Source: Peptoniphilus_A sp022767005
Lineage (GTDB): Bacteria > Bacillota > Clostridia > Tissierellales > Peptoniphilaceae
NCBI RefSeq assembly: GCF_050315115.1
Contig: NZ_JBNPOJ010000007.1
Coordinates: forward strand, 1 to 64,000
DNA length: 64,000 nucleotides
Direction: 5' to 3'
The position numbers were made by a program, and so were the translations under genes. This document shows positions 35,217 to 43,249 of this stretch, piece by piece. The notes beneath the pieces were generated by a model. It ran no database searches, had not been told where the DNA came from, and worked only from the letters and a program-made list of their open reading frames with translations. Numbering within the stretch: the first letter of the stretch is position 1; each line of letters begins with the position of its first letter.

Positions 35217-35747
35217 ATGTTGTCTTCTTTTTTACTCGCTGAGTTTCAGAGCATAGCCACTGGTTACAAGGAAATGAATAATGTTCTTCTAAATTATCCG
35301 GTTGATCTTTTTTTATCTAAAAATGTATGTCCTGGAAGAATGCTATTTATCTTAAATGGAAATGAAAGCGATATATTAGAAATAAATAAATATTTTAAGT
35401 CTAAAAAAATTTCTTCTATCTATATACTTAATATTCATGAAGAAATAATCGAAAAAATCAATACCACAAAAAAACCTACGAATATTTCATCTTTTATGAT
35501 TTGTGAGTTTAAAAATAGCATCTGTGCAATGAAGGTATCTGACTTATGTGTTAAAGAAGCTAACATAGAGTTAGTAAAACTTGAATTTCGCATTGGTCTT
35601 TTTGGCAAAAGTATTTCTGTATTTAACGGACTACTTTCAAATCTTCAAAGTTCTAAAACTGCCATATTAAATAATTTACCTAATAATGATATAGTTGCTA
35701 TTGAAATAATTGAAAATCCAGTAGGAGAAATAATAAAATGTATTTAG
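35217..35747 (+). CDS. pduT: PduT-like BMC-T shell protein with cluster-binding Cys38
   Basis: A 176-residue tandem-BMC protein, divergent from the textbook sequence but alignable along its length with PduT. FQSIATGYKEMNNVLL, SKNVCPGRMLFILNG and SLCVKEAN-type second repeat (KVSDLCVKEANIELVKLEF) are visible. Cys38 in NVCPGR is at the position that in PduT binds one iron-sulfur cluster at the trimer axis. A possible role is electron passage through the shell, or cluster supply for the activase. First gene of the plus-strand operon; its end overlaps the next start by 10 bp. Confidence 0.78.
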   Translation: MLSSFLLAEFQSIATGYKEMNNVLLNYPVDLFLSKNVCPGRMLFILNGNESDILEINKYFKSKKISSIYILNIHEEIIEKINTTKKPTNISSFMICEFKNSICAMKVSDLCVKEANIELVKLEFRIGLFGKSISVFNGLLSNLQSSKTAILNNLPNNDIVAIEIIENPVGEIIKCI

Positions 35748-37456
35748 AAAAACTTGAAAATTTACAAAAAAAATACCATTCTCTTTTAAGAGATGGACGA
35801 GAAATGGAAATGCTTCCTATAATAGAGGAGTCTATAAACTTGGCCTTTGAAAACAAGGACAATAAAAAATTAATCGAAGTTTTAAATGACTATGGCGGAG
35901 CACTTAGAAATACAGGGAATTACGAAAAGAGCATAAAGAGTTTAAATCTTGCTAAAACAATATTCGAAAAATATTTTGATACGAATTCTGAAGCCTATGC
36001 AAATACAATTATGAATTTGGCAAATGCTTATAGAATGAACTCAAATAAAAAAGAAGCTATTAGACTATTTGAAGAAGCTAATTCAATATATGAAGTTTTA
36101 AACCTATACAACTACTCTTATGCATCAAATGCAAATAATTTAGCACTTTTATATTTGGAAGATAATAATGCAGAAAAAGCCTATAACCTTTTAAAATCAG
36201 CAGAAGAAATATTAAAAAGTATTCCACATCATAGCATTCAACTTGCAACTACATATAATAATTTATTTGATGTTTCTCTCAAGCTGAATAAAATTAGTGA
36301 AGCAAAAGAATATATCTTTAAGGCTAAAGATTTTCTTGAAAGTAAGATTTCCCCTAATAACCCACTTTATGCAAGTGTACTCAACAACCTTGCAAAATAT
36401 TATTTTAATATAGGCGATATTGAAAAAAGTAAATCTCTTTATATAATATCTAAAAAAATTATAGAAAATACTTATGGAAAAGAAAGTGAAGCTTATAAAA
36501 ATATAGAAAGCAATTTAAATTTTATCGAAAAAAAATCAGATACTGTTTTAACATTTGATGCTACTGGCAAAAATTTAAAAAAAGGGCTCGAAATATCAGA
36601 AGATTTTTATTTAAATGAAGTAAAGCCTTTCGTTTTAAAAAATTACCCCGATCTTTTTAGATACTCTGCTTTTGGTTTAATTGGAGAAGGTTCTGAATGT
36701 TACGGCTTTGATGATGAAATATCTCGGGATCATGATTTTATCAAAAAATGCTCTTGGTTCTTACCTAAAGATATTATGAGCCACGTTCCTGTAAATGAAA
36801 TTAATTTAGGAGATGGAGTTATAAAAATTATTTCAATAGAAGATTTTTACAAATATTATACTCTTTTTGAAAAAGGTCCTTTAACTTTAAATGAATTTAG
36901 AAAAGTACCTCAAGATCTTTTATCAGTTGCTACAAATGGAAAAGTATTTGAAGATAACTATGGCAAATTTTCTTATATTAGGCAGAGGCTTTTAGCTTAT
37001 TATCCAAAAGATTTAGTTTTAAAAAAATTAGCTTACCTTTGCAATAAAATTGCTCAATCAGGTCAATACAATTATCCAAGATGTTTAAAAAGAAATAATC
37101 TAATGGGAGCGCAAATTGCCCTTAGTGAATTCTTACAATATTATTGTGAGTTTATACATCTTATAAATAAAAAATATATGCCTTTCTATAAATGGCAATA
37201 TAGCTCTTTAAAATCATTACCTTTACTTGGAGAATATACTTGCTCAAAATTTGATATTTTGTTGTCCTATAATGATGTTAATGAATCTTTAAAGAAAATC
37301 AAAATCATTGAAGAGTTATGTGAAAAATTAGTAAAACACTTAAATAAGGTTAAACTTTCAAACTCTCATGCTGACTTTTTAAAATATCATTCTTTTGAAA
37401 TTGCACAAAGAATAAATAATATCGAATTGAAAAATGAAGATACATGGATAAAGTAG
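35738..37456 (+). CDS. TPR-repeat protein with DUF4037 nucleotidyltransferase domain
   Basis: A 572-residue fusion. Residues 1-265 form about six tetratricopeptide repeats (for example NYEKSIKSLNLAKTIFEKYF). From about 275 a DUF4037 domain follows with a nucleotidyltransferase-like motif GEGSECYGFDDEISRDHDF (316-334; Gly-Ser then Asp-His-Asp). It could transfer a nucleotide to a protein or small molecule, with the TPRs choosing the target. Overlaps the PduT-like gene by 10 bp and is followed 7 bp later by a DUF4125 gene. A role in microcompartment control is inferred from position only. Confidence 0.75.
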   Translation: MYLEKLENLQKKYHSLLRDGREMEMLPIIEESINLAFENKDNKKLIEVLNDYGGALRNTGNYEKSIKSLNLAKTIFEKYFDTNSEAYANTIMNLANAYRMNSNKKEAIRLFEEANSIYEVLNLYNYSYASNANNLALLYLEDNNAEKAYNLLKSAEEILKSIPHHSIQLATTYNNLFDVSLKLNKISEAKEYIFKAKDFLESKISPNNPLYASVLNNLAKYYFNIGDIEKSKSLYIISKKIIENTYGKESEAYKNIESNLNFIEKKSDTVLTFDATGKNLKKGLEISEDFYLNEVKPFVLKNYPDLFRYSAFGLIGEGSECYGFDDEISRDHDFIKKCSWFLPKDIMSHVPVNEINLGDGVIKIISIEDFYKYYTLFEKGPLTLNEFRKVPQDLLSVATNGKVFEDNYGKFSYIRQRLLAYYPKDLVLKKLAYLCNKIAQSGQYNYPRCLKRNNLMGAQIALSEFLQYYCEFIHLINKKYMPFYKWQYSSLKSLPLLGEYTCSKFDILLSYNDVNESLKKIKIIEELCEKLVKHLNKVKLSNSHADFLKYHSFEIAQRINNIELKNEDTWIK

Positions 37457-37463
37457 GATAAAT

Positions 37464-38054
37464 ATGAAAAACGATTCAATACCAAAAAAAAGAGATGAAA
37501 CTCTTAAAAAAATTGTAATCAATGAATGGAACTTTTTTACTAACGTAAATAATATAGGTAAAAGGGCTTTTTGCCAGGATAATTCTTTTACATTTATATA
37601 CTCTCGACTTTGTTACTGGAGTATATACAATGACATAATACTAACTTCTTACTTAAGTGATTTAATCAGTGCTAAGAAAGATAATAGAAATTTACTTACA
37701 GAAAAATATGCTTATATGATGCAGTATTCTGAACCTGAATATTTTAATAAAATAAAAAAATTTCTTCCAAATATTTCAAAACGCAAAAACACCTTGGTGA
37801 ATTCTATAATGCTTATTTATATGTACTGGGAAGAAGATGTTAGAAAAAATGAACCCAAACTTTTAGACAATAACCGAGACTTATACGATTCATCGCAAAG
37901 TGCTGCTAATACAACAATAGAAAATTATTTCAAAGGAGAACTTTACAGTTATTCTGAAACTACATTAAATCTTATACTTAAATATTATCTTAGTGCCTAT
38001 CAAAAAGGGATAAATTTAGTTGAAAAAAATTTAAAATTTCTTATGGAAAAATAA
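37464..38054 (+). CDS. DUF4125-family protein
   Basis: A 196-residue helical protein resembling DUF4125: EWNFFTNVNNIGKRAFCQDNSFTFIYSR near the N-terminus (read in parts), followed by SRLCYWS and a helical C-terminus. DUF4125 and DUF4037 proteins are commonly neighbours, and the close spacing here fits a functional pair. Catalytic residues are not obvious. Last gene of the plus-strand operon. Confidence 0.65.
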   Translation: MKNDSIPKKRDETLKKIVINEWNFFTNVNNIGKRAFCQDNSFTFIYSRLCYWSIYNDIILTSYLSDLISAKKDNRNLLTEKYAYMMQYSEPEYFNKIKKFLPNISKRKNTLVNSIMLIYMYWEEDVRKNEPKLLDNNRDLYDSSQSAANTTIENYFKGELYSYSETTLNLILKYYLSAYQKGINLVEKNLKFLMEK

Positions 38055-38664
38055 TTTAATTGAGTATGTAAAAAGTTTTGTGTATCAGCTCTTTCGACAG
38101 GATGTGAACTGATATTTTTTCTAAAATCAAAAAATATACTTTTAGTATAAAATTCTAATAGTTTAAATATTTATGACCTATATTTTGTCACAATTAGACT
38201 AAAAGGTCGAGATTCATCAAAATCTTTCTTTTTGCCTAATTATCTAGTTTAAAAAAATTTGAAGATTTTTGTCAAGAGCTGCTTTAAAGATCAGTGTGTA
38301 GTCTTTACTCTTGACTTAAAAATTCAAATTTTTTATTATGATAGATGCAAAAATTATATTCTATCCTAAAAAAATATCGATTGTTGTAAAAATATTTGAT
38401 CCTATCCAATTTTTACTAATTGTTTTTTTCTTCCTCATAATGTTTTGCCATTACAATACCTCATGATACCTCTATTTATGCTATATCATTTTTTGTTTTA
38501 ATTTGTCCTATTTAGGATAGCTTATCCATTACAAGCAATTTATTTAATAATAAAATATATTTTTATAACTTGTCTAATATTTTCTTGCACTTACATACAT
38601 TTTAAAACTCCTTCTTTAATATTTAATACTAAGCACATTTAAGTGGAAGACTTTTGTTAAATTA
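38055..38664. repeat. Non-coding gap with a long inverted repeat at 38250-38334
   Basis: No supported gene in these 610 bp. The gap holds an imperfect inverted repeat of about 27 bp per arm. Its inner part is perfect: GTCAAGAG at 38271-38278 with CTCTTGAC at 38308-38315, plus AAAGA/TCTTT in the loop. Arms continue to 38250 and 38334. A GTAAAAAGTTTTGTGTA segment near 38069 resembles an insertion-sequence end, without a transposase. Probably a small decayed mobile element. Confidence 0.45.
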
Positions 38665-40143
38665 TTATATTAACTTTTCTTTTAGCATTTCATTTAATCT
38701 CTCAATATATGGATGAAATTTATAATCCTCTTTTAATTCAGGTATGAATTTTAATTTTTGATATATTTTATTTGTAATTTCACTACGTTTTAAGTTTGGA
38801 TCGTTAAATCTATTTGCTTGATAAATTACAAGTAACTCAATTGCCATAATATATCTTAAATTTTCTATCTGTTTTAAAATTTTTTTTGAAGAATTAAATC
38901 CCATAGCAACATAATCTTCTTGATTTGCAGATGTTGGAATATTATCTATTATACCTGGAGTAGAATTTATTCTCATTTCATTTAAAATCCCTGCTTGTGT
39001 ATACTGAACAATCATAAGTCCTGAATCCTCGCCATTGCCTTCGACTAAAAAAGCTGGTTTATTGGAAAGTGAACTATCTAGTAATCGAAATGTCCTTCGC
39101 TCACTCATTTTAGCAAGCATTGTCATTGCAATACAACAACAGTCCATTTCAAGACCAATATATGATGAATCAGCATTACAACCTGATATTACTTCAAATT
39201 CATCTAAATCTTGATATAAAATTGGGTTATCAGTACAAGAATTCATCTCTCTTAAAACTGTTTCTTCTGCCTCATTTATTTTCTTAAGAACAGGACCCAT
39301 TAACTGAGGAATACATCTAATTGAAAGTGCATTTTGCAATGATTTATCATAATAGTATTTACATATTTCTGAACCTTCTAATATGTCTAAAATATCCTGT
39401 GCTATATTTTTTTGCTCTATTTGTTTTCTTACCGACATAAGTCTTTTGTCTAAAAACCTTGTCGTTGCACAACTTACTTCTATTTCCATTGCAGATATTA
39501 GTTTATAATTTTCAAATAAAATTTTCATATCATTAATAGCTAAAATTGCAAATGCCGTTACAGATGTTGTCCCCGATATTAAAAAAAGAGCTTCTTTATA
39601 TGATAATTCTAATGGTTTAATATTTAGTTCAGATAAAACTTCTTTAGAATCTACAAACTTTCCATCTTTGTAAAACTTTCCCTTTCCTATCGCTGCAAGT
39701 CCTATATGTGCTTCAAGATTTAAATAGCCAACAGATCCCTTTGATGGGACAAATGGATATAAATTTTTATTTAACATTTCTTTATAAAACTCAAGCGTAC
39801 TAATTCTAACTCCACTATATCCTTTTATGCCATTCAAAATAATCATAAGCATTATTGCTCTTGTCTGTTGCTCACTTAAAGGTTCTCCAACTGATACAGC
39901 ATGGGACATTAGAATTTTTTCTTGATATATTCTTGCACTTTCAAGAGAAATGTTTCTGTTGCTATTTGCTCCAAGTCCTGTTGTTACACCATATATAGGT
40001 CTATCGCTTTCTATAGCTTTTTCTATTAATCTAGAAGATTTTCTTACTCTATTAATAGCCTTTTCACTAAATTCTATCTTATCTCTACCATCTATTATTT
40101 TTATTGCTTCCTCTATTGTTAATGTTCTGTCTAAATTAATCAT
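38665..40143 (-). CDS. Histidine/aromatic ammonia-lyase homologue lacking the MIO triad
   Basis: A 492-residue member of the HAL/PAL family: YGVTTGLG (Tyr51), CTDNPIL, SANQEDYVAMG (Glu409) and R276 are kept. The MIO-forming Ala-Ser-Gly is missing: family proteins read GSVG-ASGDLAPLAH, whereas this one reads GSVGYLNLEAH (136-146), a three-residue deletion. The usual active-site Asn of NGT is Ser190, and the Tyr of PYSLRC is Leu273. Normal MIO-dependent histidine deamination is therefore unlikely. No other hut gene is adjacent. It may be another lyase or mutase, or a binding protein. Open frame and length suggest it is functional. Confidence 0.8.
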   Translation of the reverse strand: MINLDRTLTIEEAIKIIDGRDKIEFSEKAINRVRKSSRLIEKAIESDRPIYGVTTGLGANSNRNISLESARIYQEKILMSHAVSVGEPLSEQQTRAIMLMIILNGIKGYSGVRISTLEFYKEMLNKNLYPFVPSKGSVGYLNLEAHIGLAAIGKGKFYKDGKFVDSKEVLSELNIKPLELSYKEALFLISGTTSVTAFAILAINDMKILFENYKLISAMEIEVSCATTRFLDKRLMSVRKQIEQKNIAQDILDILEGSEICKYYYDKSLQNALSIRCIPQLMGPVLKKINEAEETVLREMNSCTDNPILYQDLDEFEVISGCNADSSYIGLEMDCCCIAMTMLAKMSERRTFRLLDSSLSNKPAFLVEGNGEDSGLMIVQYTQAGILNEMRINSTPGIIDNIPTSANQEDYVAMGFNSSKKILKQIENLRYIMAIELLVIYQANRFNDPNLKRSEITNKIYQKLKFIPELKEDYKFHPYIERLNEMLKEKLI

Positions 40144-40274
40144 TTAATTACTCCTAAAATCTTCTAGTTTTATTTTCATTCGACAATATCATATGTAAAA
40201 ATGTCTTTATAGCTAATATTAATTGTAATATGAAAATAAATAATACGATAATCCTCCAGCAGCATCAAAGCTCT

Positions 40275-40480
40275 TTACACCTTAAGCCCTTGGTATAAAC
40301 CTACATAAAAAGATAGACTAAAAAATATAAATGTTAAAATCACAATTATTATAAATAAAGGTACTGTGATTTTTATACACTATCCTGAATTGAAGCCTGC
40401 TGTTAATAAAACAATACACATTGATATTACAGAGCTAAGTACCCTATTATCTACTATATTATATGTATTATATACCTTTG
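40275..40480 (-). pseudogene. Fragment of a decayed membrane-protein gene
   Basis: One minus-strand frame reads SSVISMCIVLLTAGFNSG, a stop, then ITVPLFIIIVILTFIFFSLS and FYVGLYQGLK before a second stop: two hydrophobic segments split by a nonsense codon. It may be the tail of a transporter once linked to the ammonia-lyase homologue. Too short to identify. Confidence 0.3.
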
Positions 40481-40563
40481 CAAATTAGAAAATATCATAT
40501 ATTTTTATCTCAAAAATATAATCTTGCTTTATCTTTGTCTAATGTTAAACTTAATTCCCCATA

Positions 40564-40593
40564 AATAAGGGACTTTTGCAAAAGCCCCTTATT
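40564..40593. repeat. 30-bp near-perfect palindrome
   Basis: AATAAGGG, CTTTTGCAAAAG and CCCTTATT form an almost perfect 30-bp palindrome with one mismatched pair. Its core CTTTTGCAAAAG resembles the palindrome at 5282-5301. It lies at the left edge of the guaA-linked defence island. Confidence 0.6.
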
Positions 40594-40594
40594 C

Positions 40595-40755
40595 ATGCCC
40601 AAGTGTAAATCACTTGGAACTATTATTCAGTTTATTCTTTTTTGACTGCAAATACCATTTGAGTACCAGTCGGACATTTTAATCCCAGTTGCAGTTTTTA
40701 ATCTTATATAGCAATTGAATTTATATTGTTTATTATTTTTTGGAACTATTCCCAC
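40595..40755. repeat. Left direct repeat of the guaA-linked island
   Basis: Related to 47205-47351 in the same orientation. The best part is 40598-40670 against 47210-47281 (about 85% identical by eye). A weaker middle and a shared CTATTCCCACTC (end of guaA in the right copy) follow in the same order. It looks like a decayed copy of the guaA end plus downstream sequence. The small frame ending in DWYSNG is not supported as a gene. Confidence 0.65.
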
Positions 40756-40911
40756 TCTTCTTTTCCAAATGTACGATATATCCCAAACCATTCAAAATAC
40801 TATATTCTATTTTTTCTAATATCACTAGATCCATCTAATTATAGGACATTTTCAAATTTTTAGTCCCGTCCCAGTCCCAGTACCGGAAAACTCTAATAAT
40901 ACACACTTAAT

Positions 40912-41208
40912 CTATTTACTGTATTTTTCTATTATATCATTGTATCGTTGAGTATTTTCATCAATTATATTATCTTTATTGATCTGAATCTCCTTAATTT
41001 TTTGATAGATACTTTTATAAATAATTTTATGAGCTTCATTTTTAATAAGTGATTCATTAAATTCTTCTATTTCAAAATCATCTTCATCTATACATTTTTC
41101 TATAAGTTTTATTAAATCATCACCTATTATGTCTGAAATTAATTTCCAATCATCTGTATAACTCAACCTAAAGTATACATTGTTATTTTCAATTTTTGTG
41201 TAATTCAT
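40912..41208 (-). CDS. Small protein partnered with the PHP-ATPase
   Basis: A 98-residue, acidic, mainly helical protein I do not recognise. The ATG at 41208 has GAGAGGGT just upstream and overlaps the PHP-ATPase stop by 20 bp; a longer start at 41241 is less likely. Tight coupling suggests a partner, inhibitor or antitoxin of the ATPase. Last gene of the defence operon. Confidence 0.55.
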   Translation of the reverse strand: MNYTKIENNNVYFRLSYTDDWKLISDIIGDDLIKLIEKCIDEDDFEIEEFNESLIKNEAHKIIYKSIYQKIKEIQINKDNIIDENTQRYNDIIEKYSK

Positions 41209-43216
41209 ATATACCCTCTCTTTTCTTATATGCCTCTTCACCTGCTTCCAGTGAATCCATTAAGATGCTGTAAGTTTCAACAGTGTCGTTTTCGTTCCCA
41301 AAACATTTTAAAGTCTTTGAATCTATATTCCCACTATATATTTTAAATTTGATATCTTCAGTAGTTGACTCTCGTTTAGTATATAATATATAATCTGGAT
41401 TTATTGACAACCCTGTTGTATTATTATGAGTAGCTAAAATAACAGGCATTTTTTTCGAAATATCTTTTACCATATTATTAACTTCCGTATTTAAGAAGAT
41501 ATTATCAAATGAAGATTCTGGCTCATCAATAAGAAGAATATCATAATCGTTTGCTGATTTTATTTCATTAAGTAAATTATATTCTGTTCTTTCTCCACCT
41601 GATGCTGATAACTTAAATTCATTAATTATATCAAACTTTACATTAACATAATATTTCCAATAATCAACTTTCGAAATATTTGCTTCACTTAAATTTTGTA
41701 GATATTTGTAACCATCTTTATATGAAGACTTAAATATATCCGCTAAAGCAACATTCGTTTTTGCATGTTCTTTTATTTCGCTAACATTTTTATAATATCC
41801 TGTTTTCATTATTAATGTAAACTTCCCAATTTTATCTAATTCAATTGTTCGTTCTTTCTTTACCAATTTACAAATATAATTAAATTTTTCTATTTTGCTT
41901 TTCGAGGTTAAATATTCTTTTAAATCTACATCTATGACCCTGTTAGATATAGTTTTAACTTCTAGCTTTGGTTTAACATCTTCAATTATTTCATTTGCTT
42001 TTTTTCTTATAATATTTTCTCTGCATATGCTTTTAGCTAATTTAGATAAATCTATTATTAGGTTTTTAAGATTAATTATATCTAGGTATTTTTCAATTGT
42101 CTCTTTGTATTCTATATTTAGAATTAAATTTTCAATGCTACTAATCAATTTATCTAGTGATTTGATTTCTTTACTGGCATATAAATTCTGAGTATAGAGC
42201 TTTGATTTTGAAAAAACATCTCTTCTTTCTTCTTCATTTGCAAATTTCAATAAAGACTCTACGTAGTCATCTATATTCTTCTTTATTTTTTTTAAATCAA
42301 CATTCGATATTTCTTCGATTAAGTTTTTAAAATCTATAAACCTATTTTCTCCTTGAATGCTATTTTCATTACTTAAACGGACATCGAATTCTTTATTATC
42401 TGAATTTTGTTTATCTAATAATGAAAACTGCCTAATATGCTTTACATTTTCATTAGCACTTTCGACTTTATTTAAAAAATAAGATTTGCCGCTTGATCTT
42501 GCTCCCAACAATACATTTAAACCTGTTGAAATTTGAAAAGATTCATTATTTATTGGAAATAAAGAATTAGACTCATAAATAGATAACCTAACTTTATTTT
42601 TATCTGAAAGTGCTAATTTAATTGAATTAAGAGAATTATTACCTATATCTAAATAAATTCTTCCTCTTTTCTTTATATCAAGTTCAATATCAATCCTAAT
42701 ATCGCTAAACCAAACAGGAGTAAAATCATTATTGTTTTTATATTCCCTTAAAAAATCTTTTATACTAGATACTTCTATAGCACTTATATGTTTTTTCATT
42801 TCTCTTATTATTTGAATAGGTACTTTTGGTTTTTTAGGATTATGTGGAATCAGCAAATATTTACTTAAGTCTTTAAATATTTCGATCAATTCATCTTTAT
42901 TAATATTGTCATTTGTACTTCTAATTTTTTCTTGAACTTTATTGCATTTACTTGAAAAATCATCTAAATTTTCATCTTCACTTAAAAGCAGTAAATGTCC
43001 TCCCTCAAAATTAATTTCTATTCCAGGAAGAACTTTAATATCTAATTCTTCACGAATTTTTTTGAATTGCTCAGCATCGAATAAGTTATGATTTGTGATG
43101 CCAATTATATCTAATTTCATATCATTCACGTATTTAATTAAAGATTCCATTGAAAATGAAAATGGACTATCACTAATTGATTTAATGGTATGAATATGCA
43201 AGTCTATAGCTTTCAT
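41189..43216 (-). CDS. PHP-domain/SMC-type ATPase, Ppl-like antiphage protein
   Basis: A 675-residue two-domain protein. The N-terminal PHP phosphoesterase keeps metal ligands (H7, H9, H43, E67, H125, D172). An ABC/SMC-type ATPase follows: Walker A GARSSGKS (238-245), a coiled-coil-rich middle, signature SASGGERTEY (about 537), Walker B DILLIDE (559-565) and H-loop ATHN (595-598). This architecture matches PHP-ATPases (TrlF family, Ppl defence systems) thought to cleave nucleic acid or phosphoesters when activated. It follows restriction-modification genes, consistent with antiphage defence. The phage trigger is unknown. Confidence 0.78.
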   Translation of the reverse strand: MKAIDLHIHTIKSISDSPFSFSMESLIKYVNDMKLDIIGITNHNLFDAEQFKKIREELDIKVLPGIEINFEGGHLLLLSEDENLDDFSSKCNKVQEKIRSTNDNINKDELIEIFKDLSKYLLIPHNPKKPKVPIQIIREMKKHISAIEVSSIKDFLREYKNNNDFTPVWFSDIRIDIELDIKKRGRIYLDIGNNSLNSIKLALSDKNKVRLSIYESNSLFPINNESFQISTGLNVLLGARSSGKSYFLNKVESANENVKHIRQFSLLDKQNSDNKEFDVRLSNENSIQGENRFIDFKNLIEEISNVDLKKIKKNIDDYVESLLKFANEEERRDVFSKSKLYTQNLYASKEIKSLDKLISSIENLILNIEYKETIEKYLDIINLKNLIIDLSKLAKSICRENIIRKKANEIIEDVKPKLEVKTISNRVIDVDLKEYLTSKSKIEKFNYICKLVKKERTIELDKIGKFTLIMKTGYYKNVSEIKEHAKTNVALADIFKSSYKDGYKYLQNLSEANISKVDYWKYYVNVKFDIINEFKLSASGGERTEYNLLNEIKSANDYDILLIDEPESSFDNIFLNTEVNNMVKDISKKMPVILATHNNTTGLSINPDYILYTKRESTTEDIKFKIYSGNIDSKTLKCFGNENDTVETYSILMDSLEAGEEAYKKREGIYELHKN

Positions 43217-43249
43217 AAACTAACTCCCTTTATAATATCTCTCCATGTC

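Noticed and set aside
40598..40670. Tail of a choline-binding-type surface protein (WYSNG motif)
   Set aside because: Only a few residues in one frame, not consistent between the two copies; the DNA-level direct repeat explains the similarity better.
41895..42191. Plus-strand open frames opposite the PHP-ATPase and other long genes
   Set aside because: No ribosome binding site or family resemblance; they mirror the codon bias of the real gene on the other strand.
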